Shown in pieces: positions 30,906 through 39,143 of a DNA stretch of 64,000 nucleotides (positions are counted from its first letter, which is position 1; each line of letters begins with the position of its first letter). The DNA is from Chondrus crispus (lineage: Eukaryota > Rhodophyta > Florideophyceae > Gigartinales > Gigartinaceae). The DNA lies in NCBI RefSeq assembly GCF_000350225.1, contig NW_005179015.1, positions 62,001 through 126,000 on the forward strand, in the 5' to 3' direction. The translations under genes were made by a program, and so were the position numbers. A model generated the notes under the pieces. It was not told the origin of the DNA and made no database searches. It saw only the letters and a list, made by a program, of their open reading frames with translations.

Positions 30906-31014
30906 CACGCCGCATTACAGTAGCGACGGCGCCTCCAGCCAGGAGAGACATAGATAGAGAGTAAACACCTTGAAGACCACCGGGAGAGGAGGGAGGGCAC
31001 AAGAGTCTTTCTCA
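30833..31014 (+). repeat. 3' LTR (long form) of the copia element
   Basis: Begins TGACACGCCGCAAGCAG directly after a GTTGGGGGGAC purine tract and ends TCTTTCTCA (182 bases). The start word TGACACGCCGC recurs at 30903, which is where the shorter 5' LTR begins. The purine tract argues that 30833 is the true LTR start and that the 5' copy is trimmed. Confidence 0.75.
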
Positions 31015-31479
31015 CCGACTGCTGAATTCCTTCGCTTTCTCGCTTGGGGCCTCCTCGTACAGTAGCAACGCACAACATGCCGTAAGTATCCTTACAGTAG
31101 TTGTTTTGTACTTACTGTAGTTTCTTGAAATATGAGAAGGCTCCAATGGTCAGACCGTATTATGAAGCTTTTCGAAATTTCGGAGTTATAAGCACCTCGT
31201 AGGTAAATGGCACCCGTTCTTTCGATTGGTCAAATTTGTTTTTTGAATAGGATGCTGTAAGACACTGCCTCAAGGGTCTGCAGACACAGGTCTGGCTCAC
31301 ACCAGATAGCTGAAAGTGCCTGGAACAGGGCGAAAACGCCAAATCATCACCTGAGCGGCCGGCCAAGAAATCAAATTTGAAAACATTTCACACTTTCAGA
31401 GGCCTTCTGCGTGGGCTCGTACTCAGATCCGGCCCTCGGCCGCTCACCATCGCGCTGATGGCGAGCACCTCCTAAGGCA

Positions 31480-32431
31480 ATGACTTTTGCAGGCGCTCAT
31501 GCGGACGAGGACGATGGTGATGCCGAGCTTGTGGCCATGGAGTACGACATGGCCCAGGCGCAGGATCAACCGGAGTACATGATTGACGCGGAGACTCTCA
31601 TCGAAGACGACCTTGCCGATGCCGGGCTCGAGGGGGGCGAGGACGACACCGATACCAACAACGATGGGGACAACGGTGTCGACTTTGATGGCCAAAACGG
31701 TGATTGCGAGGGTGAGCATGGGGGTGAGAGTGCAGGTGCGGGTGATGGTGAGGAGGGTGAGGAGGGAGCGACCGGGGGTGAAAACGGGGAAGCAGGAGTG
31801 GCTTTCAGGTTGGAAGCTCCTATGCTATCCTATACAGCGCGCCGGCACTTCGAAACGTGCATGTCGCGATGCCACCACGATGAGCACAAGCTCCGGGACG
31901 GAGAGCAGCTTGCTACTTGTTTCGCCAGCATGAAAAGATCTCAGCGCATCGTAAATTTACGTTCTGTCATCCTGACCACAGGCGCTCGACCTGGGGATAC
32001 CAATGAGTTGGGCAAGAGCCCCGCCGACAGTTCCCAACAGAAGAACAGGCGAAAACGAAAGTTTGGTGGAGGGATTCCTGACAATTGTGGGATAACTCCT
32101 CTCCGCCCTGGGTTGGGTGGCTGCCGCTGGTGGAGCTGTAGAGGGACAGGCTGGTGATGTTGGAGAACCCGGGGGTATGGGAGGGGCTGCTGCTGGTGAA
32201 CAGACTGCTGCTGGTGAAAAGGCTAATTCTCGCCGCGGGAGATCAACTATGATCTACGCTATGCTAGGCCTGCGCCTCTGCGAGGCATCTTTTGCCGCGA
32301 TTCTGCAACTAAGTGTCCGGACAATTGAAGACCACATGACTGAGCTTCTATACTCGAACGTTTTGAGCTCGTCAATCAGAGGGCGTACGATAATGGGGAG
32401 CACAAACACGGAATTCAGAGATCTTCTCTGA
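31480..32431 (+). pseudogene. Acidic N-terminal region of the DUF7869-type transposon protein
   Basis: Frame 31480-32157 is very rich in Asp, Glu and Gly (GEGGEDDTDTNNDGD type runs) and then gains Cys/His (FETCMSRCHHDEHK). A shift near 32140 leads to the frame ending 32431 with a helix-turn-helix-like stretch (AMLGLRLCEASFAAILQLSV), followed by another shift near 32425 into the central part. Together these are likely the N-terminus of the protein continued at 32432. Confidence 0.45.
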
Positions 32432-33025
32432 GGCAGTTTCTCGATCACTATGGCACGGAGCATGGTCTCGAGTCCCCGAGTATTCGTCATTCCAAGCAGG
32501 GTAAGGCATGTCGAATTCTTCCTGTCGGGACGACGAGGGCACTCGTGTACAAGGCATACACGGAGGCTTGGCCTGTTCTTTGCGCGGCTGAGTGCGCGAG
32601 ACGACCGTCGTGGAAGGCTCCGGCACGCCCGCTAGCATTGCACACGTTTCGGAATTACTGGAAGAAGGACAAGACCGAGATTCGCATCGCGACTGGAGGT
32701 AGTGATTTCTGCGATTTATGTGTGTCTCTCAAGCAGCAAATGAAGCTTTGCACTGCTGGCGATGGGCTGCATCTCCCCCTTCTTCAAATCTTCAGAATGC
32801 ACCGTGCTGAAGCACGCGGCGAATTCTTGACATACAAGAACAACCATCGGTTATGGAGTGTCTTTCCACAAGAACGGAGCTGTTTGAGCTCGCGCCACTA
32901 TGTGTTTGATTTTGCGGAGAAGGTGCAGATTCCCAATTTATTGCGTCAAGCTGGTCAGCTTCACTACTTAGTCGGGCTGAGATTCGACCTTAACGGGGTC
33001 TCAAGCAGTCGACGGAAGTTGAACT
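32432..33025 (+). pseudogene. DUF7869-type protein, central part, cut by a solo LTR
   Basis: Frame reading SDFCDLCVSLKQQMKL (Cys pair), then HYVFDFAEKVQIPNLLRQ and YLVGLRFDLNGV. This spacing, a C..C motif then 'FDFAE...P', is typical of DUF7869 proteins linked with DNA transposons in algae, oomycetes and animals. The frame runs directly to SSRRKLN at 33025, where the solo LTR begins. Confidence 0.55.
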
Positions 33026-33742
33026 TGTAGCATGAGCGCAGATCAGAATTAGATTTAGAATTAGATCGCGCGCGCGCACACACGTGTACTGTCAGGACTA
33101 TCGGGACGCCCGCACACACGTGTACTGTCAGGACTGTCAGAGCGCCCGCACACACGTGTACTGTCAGGACTGTCGGGACGCCCGCACACACGTGTATCAT
33201 CGGCGCGCGCGCGCACACGTTTATGGACAGCGCTACAGTAGCTGAGTACGGTAGCTCAGCACTGTAACGCGCTACAGTGCAGTACGGACTGTACTGTACC
33301 CCTGTATGATAGATGCGACAGACGCGTAATTGTATATTAAACCACGGGAACCGACGGCGGCGGAGGGAAGGAAAGGATCGGCTTGGCGAGACCCTCACCG
33401 TCGGCTAACCCGGAACGCTTACTCTAACTCGCGCACGCCTCTCTGTTCGCGTTTTAGAGTAGAAGGACACGGGTAGCGGACGCGCACGTGCGCGTGTGAG
33501 CTAGGATCCGCCTCCGCCCGTCGGCACTGGAGCGTCACCCAGTGCCGCGCCGGGGCGTCGAGGCGTCGATCCGCTCTACCGCGTACACTAACGCGTTCGC
33601 GACCCGACCCGCTCTACCACCGCTACCGGCCCGTGTCCTTCCTCACGCGTTGCTTACTGGTCCTTTCTGTTCTTCTCGCGTTCTACAGGGCCTCTTACGC
33701 GGACTGAGCATACACCCCTGTCGTTGGGGTGTTTATGCTACA
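33026..33742 (+). repeat. Solo LTR 1, with 5-bp target duplication GAACT
   Basis: 717 bases beginning TGTAGCAT and ending ATGCTACA, a perfect 8-bp terminal inverted pair with TG...CA ends. It is flanked by GAACT at 33021-33025 and 33743-33747. Inside are three 36-bp tandem units plus a partial (from 33075). No coding sequence or second LTR is nearby, so this is a solo LTR left by recombination. Related to 38365-39117. Confidence 0.9.
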
Positions 33743-34556
33743 GAACTACGTCTGCGGTCTCCCAGAAGGATACTGGCCGAATGACAAATCTGCGAATTCA
33801 GTATTGTCTATGCTCTTCCACACTATGCAACTGCCAGCTGAGATTGAAGGGAGCGGCGGAACGTTGTTGTTGACTGCTGACAATTGTGGAGGGCAAAATA
33901 AGAATAGGTTTGTTATGTGGTTTTGCGCGTGGCTGGTTCTGTCTGGCCGGCAAGCGAAGGTTGTTTTGAATTTTCTCGTCGTCGGACATACTAAGAATGT
34001 CTGTGATGGTTCTTTCGGGCATGTTAAGAGACGCTTGCGGAGAACGGATGTCTGGACACCCGCTGACATGATGAAAGTCGTGAGGGATAGCAGCAAGAGC
34101 ACCAAGTGCGTGCCGTCTGTTGATGTATTTTGGCGTGATTGGAAGGGGATGCTGGGGCAGTATTTCAAGATCCCGACCAAGTTTGAAATCAAGAAGTATC
34201 AGGAGTTTACTTTCGAAAGCAGCAGCAAGGGACTGGTCAAGACGCGGAGGCTGTCCACATCCGCCTCATGCGACACGTTCAACTTGTTGCGGTCATCGAA
34301 GGGCGGCGTAAATAAGAAAGGTAACACTGTCGTGGCCGCAAGCCCCGCCGCCACACTGAGGATGGCGTCTCATGATTGGGACTTGGTGCTGCGAGATGAG
34401 TCTCATCGTTTGCCGATCACCCCCTTGTCAGAGGTTTCTTCCGAGCACCACGGCTTCAGGGATCTGTACCTGAACAAGATGATTGTTGAGCCTTACATCA
34501 AGGACGAGGCTGCAAAAAGGCAGTACTACGAAGACGGCACTGCGGGACTGCTCTAA
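33743..34556 (+). pseudogene. DUF7869-type protein, C-terminal part
   Basis: Contains LLLTADNCGGQNKNRFVMWF, then VLNFLVVGHTKNVCDGSFG and HVKRRLRR: the 'ADNCGGQNKN...GHT...D..FG..K' core of DUF7869, whose D/D/H/D residues suggest an RNase H-like catalytic domain. It starts exactly after the second GAACT copy. If the LTR and one GAACT are left out, the frame runs on from 33025 into NYVCGLPEGYWP without a break. Ends TAA at 34554-34556. Confidence 0.65.
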
Positions 34557-34739
34557 GGCACGCGTGAGTGGTTCCAGGACGACCGGGGCTGATGTGGGGA
34601 GGACGAGGACGAGGTAGAAGACGCTGGGGATTGGGAAGGGCGGGGCTGGACGAGAGAGAGATGCTGGTTCTGGTGGTGCGGCGGGTGTCTGGAAAAGAGT
34701 ACCGTCGCCCACGTTGCGAGGGCACCGGCGCGCACGTTT

Positions 34740-35177
34740 CCAGGGCTCAAAGTTTTTGCGTCTGCTTCTGTTTGGCATGAGTACGGGCAGCTTGACCTCA
34801 AGCTTGTGCAGAATACGGAGCGTGTGCGCGAGCTGTTCAGGCGAGGCGTGTCACAAGCGAGGACACGGCGTTCATCTGGCACTCCTGGGGCATGCCATGC
34901 TCCAAGAGTGCCAGATGAACGCCGTCCGCGCGCTTCAGCCCCAGCTCCAGCAGTGCTGAAGCTGAAGTGTGCAGTGCTGGAGCTGAGGCTTAAGCGCGCG
35001 CTCGACGCGCGCAAGGTGTCCCACGACGCGCTGCGGCACCACCCGCGCAACTCGCGCGCGCTTGCCGAGGCCGCGTCGTACTGGAAGGTCGTGGGAGGGA
35101 GGGTTGAAGAGAGGGCGGGCGGGGAGCAGGAGGTTTTGTTGAGGCACATGAGAGCGGGAGAGATGCCGGAACGGTAG
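34740..35177 (+). pseudogene. HAT/TPR-repeat-like host fragment
   Basis: Plus-strand frame with VFASASVWHEYGQLDLKLVQ, then RVRELFRRGVSQA, matching the W..Y..LE....AR.LF.R pattern of HAT repeats found in RNA-processing factors, and a second weaker repeat (HPRNSRALAEAASYWKVV). GC-rich, unlike the flanking transposon. Ends TAG near 35177. A hairpin lies inside it. Could be a captured host exon within the DUF7869 element; the identity of the parent is not clear. Confidence 0.35.
34865..34925. repeat. Inverted repeat, 20-bp perfect arms, 21-nt spacer
   Basis: ACGGCGTTCATCTGGCACTC at 34865-34884 is the reverse complement of 34906-34925. The spacer also partly pairs (TGGGGCATG/CATGCTCCA), giving a hairpin of about 60 nt inside the HAT-like frame. 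Confidence 0.9.
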
Positions 35178-35505
35178 CGGGGACCGGAGGGAATAGTTTG
35201 TGAGGGTTGTTGCGCGTGGGGCGGCCAGTGGGCAGCCACGACGCTTGGCGGGCGTCAACACGCACTGAAGGGTAGCTGTAAGGACTAGATGCTGTAAGTA
35301 CTGGATGCTGTAAGTTGTAAAACACTAAAAATGAGCAAACGCGAGAACGGGATCAAATTTTTCCATTCTGTGGAGTGCAGGTGAAAGCTAGCACTCTGCA
35401 CTATAAAAATGGTTTTTTGGGCGAAAGTTGCGAAAATTCATATTTCGGCCATAACTTTCATCCGCTAGAAGCTTCATAACCCCATCCGACCATTGGAGCC
35501 TTCCC

Positions 35506-35538
35506 ATATTAGCCCTGTGCACTGCACAGGGCTAATAT
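35506..35538. repeat. Palindrome, 16-bp perfect arms, 1-nt centre
   Basis: ATATTAGCCCTGTGCA (35506-35521), C, then its exact reverse complement (35523-35538). It interrupts the right terminal inverted repeat of the DUF7869 element; the left repeat lacks it. Confidence 0.95.
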
Positions 35539-35758
35539 TTCAAGAAACTAGTACACCGAATAGGGTAATTAGTGTAGCTGAAATAGTGAACCATCTGAAT
35601 TAGTGCAGGCTACAGTATTCTGACTGCGTCAAATTCCACCCAAAAAACAAATAGTGTTGGCTTCACTATAAAGGAACAGACTGCAATTGATGCAACCTTT
35701 ATTTTTCATTAAAATCTAAGAGAAAATGTAGCAAGGCTCTTAAACTGTAGAACGTATA

Positions 35759-37444
35759 CTATGCTGCACCCACAACCAATCCCTCCACTGGGGCGCCTTC
35801 GAAGTGCTCAGTATGACGCTTGATTATTTCCTGTAAATGAGGAAACAGTTGCTCGACCCTCCATTGGGCATTCAGGTCCAGTGAAAGACCACAACGAATC
35901 ATGGCCTTGCGAGCGTACCCAACGCCATTCTCGTCGCGCATTTGGTTAACGTCATGCACTACCCTCGCTGCCAACTGTAGGAAGTACCTTTTTCCTGGAT
36001 TGGGCAACCTGCCAGCGCCTTTCCCTTGCAACCACTCAGGGCTGTGCAATAACTCTGCCTTCTTGGCATCCCATAGAGAGACCCACCTGTCCTTGAGCTT
36101 CTGTATCACAAAACTGTCACACGGCTGACAAAGATCCGTAGAATTTGCAGGTAAAAATCTCAGAGAGCACTTCAAAGCCTCCAAAGCTAAATTCTGCTCT
36201 ACCGTTTCCCCATGTCCCGCACAATTATCTAAAAAAATAGTCCTTGTCCTGCCAAAAGGATCTCGCGATATGGCCCTGGGTTCTTGTAGCCACTGTAAGA
36301 ACACATCCCTATCCATCCATCCTTTGGGCTGTGTCCTGTAACAAGCCCCCGTTACATCATCAACAATGCCTCGGATAGGATAACTGCGATTAGCATTCTG
36401 AAATATCAAAAAGGCTGGCATGATTTGAGCATTTCGTCCACTGGTAAGTCTCACTACCATAGTCATGCCCTGTCCCCCAGACGTAACATCTGCATACTTC
36501 ACTTCTTGAGCTCCACAAAGGCCAAATGTTTTACGGTCGTCGAGGTTGATAATAAAGTGCGTCTCATCGATATTGTCCACCAAATCCTCATCGAGCAGAC
36601 CACTCTCAAATTCACGCTTCACACACCCCAGATGAAAAGCGACCTGCTTCTCGATAAACACTTGCTTTGCCGGGCTGATCATGAGCTTGCCACATTGTCT
36701 CCTCGACACAATATTATGAAGTTCCATGAATCGCTGCACCCACCCTGAGTTAATAAGCGTAGAAAGTCGCACGCCCCCTCCGTTGACATTCGGCAGCTTG
36801 CCTTCCGACTGAAGGACACGGATCAGATCTCGGGCCACCACGCCTATCAACCGAGACGAAAACTTCATTCCCACATTCGACAGTCTCTCAAACTCAACCC
36901 GCAGAGCATCTTGGAGAGCAATATTCCACGACTCCATTTTTCGCCCACATCCTTTCCTGACCTTGCACAAGACTTTTCTTCTACCCGCATTAATTAATGC
37001 GCTCTCCACAGAACCACCCCGCTGTCTCCTTGTTGCTCGATGAGACAGATACGCATATTCCTCCTCATGCAGTATGACTTCCTTGTCTTTCCACCAGCGC
37101 ATGGCCTTGATGATGTTGGCTTTCTCTGACGCTGAGAAAAGCGCCGGGAAGTGTCGTACTGTACGTGCCATCAATCCTTTGATTGGCGTACCATCAGTGA
37201 GCTGTTGGTCCATCCACTTGACGACATTCTTCCTGTCTCTCTTCGTTACCACCTGTTGCAATGCGCGTTTGCGGTTGGACGGTGGTGCAGACTCTTGTGC
37301 TTGCGTGGGCACCAAGGGAGAAGGGACCGTATCTGTGGGGGTAGCATCGGATGGGCCGAGGTCTGGTGTCGGAGCAACGTTCTGGGCGTTCGATACAGCT
37401 TGCTGCAAGAAAGCGACAATCGGGGAAGAACTCGGGATCGGCAT
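35759..37444 (-). CDS. Pogo/Tigger-like DDE transposase
   Basis: 561-aa frame from the ATG at 37442-37444 (MPIPSSSPIV); the frame is open a little further but without ATG. After a Pro/Ser/Thr-rich leader come helix-turn-helix-like N-terminal segments (RKRALQQVVTKRDRKNVVKW; KFSSRLIGVVARDLIRVL) for DNA binding, then the DDE_1 catalytic core: VDNIDETHFIINLDDRKTFG (first D near 273), RTIFLDNCAGHGE (second D near 376) and STDLCQPCDSFVIQKLKDRW (third D near 413). All three catalytic acids are present and there is no stop or frameshift. It would cut at the terminal repeats and integrate at TA. Transcription is from within the right end. Confidence 0.85.
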   Translation of the reverse strand: MPIPSSSPIVAFLQQAVSNAQNVAPTPDLGPSDATPTDTVPSPLVPTQAQESAPPSNRKRALQQVVTKRDRKNVVKWMDQQLTDGTPIKGLMARTVRHFPALFSASEKANIIKAMRWWKDKEVILHEEEYAYLSHRATRRQRGGSVESALINAGRRKVLCKVRKGCGRKMESWNIALQDALRVEFERLSNVGMKFSSRLIGVVARDLIRVLQSEGKLPNVNGGGVRLSTLINSGWVQRFMELHNIVSRRQCGKLMISPAKQVFIEKQVAFHLGCVKREFESGLLDEDLVDNIDETHFIINLDDRKTFGLCGAQEVKYADVTSGGQGMTMVVRLTSGRNAQIMPAFLIFQNANRSYPIRGIVDDVTGACYRTQPKGWMDRDVFLQWLQEPRAISRDPFGRTRTIFLDNCAGHGETVEQNLALEALKCSLRFLPANSTDLCQPCDSFVIQKLKDRWVSLWDAKKAELLHSPEWLQGKGAGRLPNPGKRYFLQLAARVVHDVNQMRDENGVGYARKAMIRCGLSLDLNAQWRVEQLFPHLQEIIKRHTEHFEGAPVEGLVVGAA

Positions 37445-38064
37445 ATTGCAGGATGTTGTCTCGGGTTCTCGATGGGACAGACACAAAGAGTGGTAATGCT
37501 ACAGTGATTCTTATACGTTTTGGAGGCAAGGTTGCTAACTTTTATCACCTCAGCTAACGAATAAAGAACAGCTATTAAGCCGTTCAGTTGCTACAGTGAA
37601 CACGTAGATGAGGTAACGGCTTCATTATGGTCAGCTCACTATGTTGTTCTTCGTGAAAGAGGGTGCTAAGGACCTTGTTTGACGTACACAGCTTCCCGAA
37701 GAACGTTCGTGTGACGCTTCAGGCTGCCAGTACAATATAGTCGTTGAGACGATAAAAGTCTCAACTATGCCTGTGAGGAATGATTCTTACCCACAATGCC
37801 CTGCTTGCTGTGAATTTCAAATTGTGCAAAACGTAACAGCGTTTAAAAGCCCGTATTTTCGAGCTTTCGAAAATATGAAGACAATGACGTGTCATTTATG
37901 CTTCACTATTTAGCACGTTTTGAAATAGTGTAGACTTCATTATTTTCGTACAACTTGTAAATAGTGTAGTATTTCAAATGGTGTAGGCTGCACCAATAAT
38001 GATGTGTTCCTCGAAAACCCCCGTACGGAAATACTGTAGACTGGACTAATTACCCTATTCGGTG
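37445..38064. other. Pogo-like element 5' non-coding region
   Basis: About 600 bases between the transposase start and the right TIR without a protein-like frame. It contains a CACTATTTAG/ATAGTGTAG set of short repeats near 37905-37985, also seen mirrored as ATAGTGAA/ATTAGTG near 35585-35610 at the left end. These could be sub-terminal transposase-binding sites. Confidence 0.4.
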
Positions 38065-38066
38065 TA

Positions 38067-38359
38067 GACCTTTCAACTAGTTACCGACTTTCATGCGTAA
38101 AACTCAGCGGAGCACAAAAGGGGTAAGTGCCCTGCAAGATGACTGAATGTATCACCAAAGACTTGGTCATTTGTAAAAAATATTTTTTCACAAATATGTC
38201 AATCTCTTTTCAAGAGATTTCATCTTTTGGCGATCATACAGTATTTCCGGAAATACTCATCATATCAGAAAGTGCGCCAATGTATTGACTCCCGTCAAAG
38301 TCCTTCAGAATAAAGCAACATATTGCAGTAAGAACCAGACCGCCCCCACGGCAAACCTC
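38067..38359. other. Stretch between pogo element and solo LTR 2
   Basis: No gene. AT-rich with small dyads: AATCTCTT/AAGAGATT near 38200 and the 16-nt palindrome GTATTTCCGGAAATAC near 38250. Possibly the left end of the Harbinger-like element that the LTR split. Confidence 0.3.
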
Positions 38360-38364
38360 CTATC

Positions 38365-39117
38365 TGTAGCATAAACACCCCAACGACAGGGGTGTATGCT
38401 CAGTCCGCGTAAGAGGCCCTGTAGAACGCGAGAAGAACAGAAAGGACCAGTAAGCAACGCGTGAGGAAGGACACGGGCCGGTAGCGGTGGTAGAGCGGGT
38501 CGGGTCGCGAACGCGTTAGTGTACGAGGTAGAGCGGATCAACGCCTCGACGCCCCGGCGCGGCACTGGGTGACGCTCCAGTGCCGACGGGCGGAGGCGGA
38601 TCCAAGCTCACACGCGCACGTACGCGTCCGCTACCCGTGTCCTTCTACTCTAAAACGCGAACAGAGAGGCGTGCGCGAGTTAGAGTAAGCGTTCCGGGCT
38701 AGCCGACGGTGAGGTTCTGGCCAAGCCGATCCTTTCCTTCCCTCCGCCGCCGTCGGTTCCCGTGGTTTAATATACAATTACGCGTCTGTCGCGTCTATCA
38801 TACAGGGGTACAGTACAGTCCGTACTGCACTGTAGCGCGTTACAGTGCTGAGCTACCGTACTCAGCTACTGTAGCGCTGTCCATAAACGTGTGTGCGCGC
38901 GCGCCGATGATACACGTGTGTGCGGGCGTCCCGACAGTCCTGACAGTACACGTGTGTGCGGGCGTCCTGACAGTCCTGACAGTACACGTGTGTGCGGGCG
39001 TCCTGACAGTCCTGACAGTACACGTGTGTGCGGGCGTCCTGACAGTCCTGGCAGTACACGTGTGTGCGCGCGCGCGATCTAATTCTAAATCTAATTCTGA
39101 TCCGCGCTGATGCTACA
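38365..39117 (-). repeat. Solo LTR 2, with 5-bp target duplication CTATC
   Basis: 753 bases, same family as 33026-33742 but in the opposite orientation, bounded by TGTAGCAT and ATGCTACA, and flanked by CTATC at 38360-38364 and 39118-39122. It holds four 36-bp tandem units plus partials instead of three, which accounts for its greater length. It lies just upstream of a Harbinger-type transposase. Confidence 0.9.
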
Positions 39118-39143
39118 CTATCCTTCACGTTGCATGCGCTCCA

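Larger units (their letters stand above)
26356..31014 (+). mobile_element. Ty1/copia LTR retrotransposon
   Basis: Plus-strand element of about 4.66 kb with gag, protease, integrase, RT and RNase H in copia order, flanked by direct repeats beginning TGACACGCCGC and ending TCTTTCTCA. It carries one premature TAG (28609-28611) and one frameshift near 28900, so it is non-autonomous now. The flanking five bases (GATTC left, CCGAC right) do not match, so either a terminus is truncated or the ends have rearranged. Confidence 0.9.
31118..35551 (+). mobile_element. DNA transposon carrying a DUF7869-type protein, with imperfect TIRs
   Basis: The left end (31118-31190, TAGTTTCTTGAAATATGAGA... CTCCAATGGTC) and right end (35457-35551, GACCATTGGAG... 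ATTTCAAGAAACTA) are inverted repeats of about 70 bases with mismatches. Between them lie acidic N-terminal frames and a DUF7869-like protein. The right repeat is interrupted by a 33-nt palindrome and the coding region by a solo LTR. Target duplications at its ends could not be fixed. Confidence 0.65.
35554..38064 (-). mobile_element. Pogo/Tc1-mariner-like DNA transposon, apparently intact
   Basis: 2,511 bases with perfect 20-bp terminal inverted repeats CACCGAATAGGGTAATTAGT, flanked by the TA dinucleotide at 35552-35553 and 38065-38066, the Tc1/mariner target-site signature. It holds a single uninterrupted transposase on the minus strand and nothing else. It is the only element in the window with open coding sequence, both termini and a duplication. 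Confidence 0.9.

Noticed and set aside
33075-33190. Possible CRISPR array (regular 36-bp repeats)
   Set aside because: Units are directly tandem with no spacers, lie within an LTR, and the genome is eukaryotic.
31108-35560. Exact target-site duplication for the DUF7869 element
   Set aside because: Candidate flanking words around 31117 and 35551 do not match convincingly, and the right flank is disturbed by the pogo insertion.
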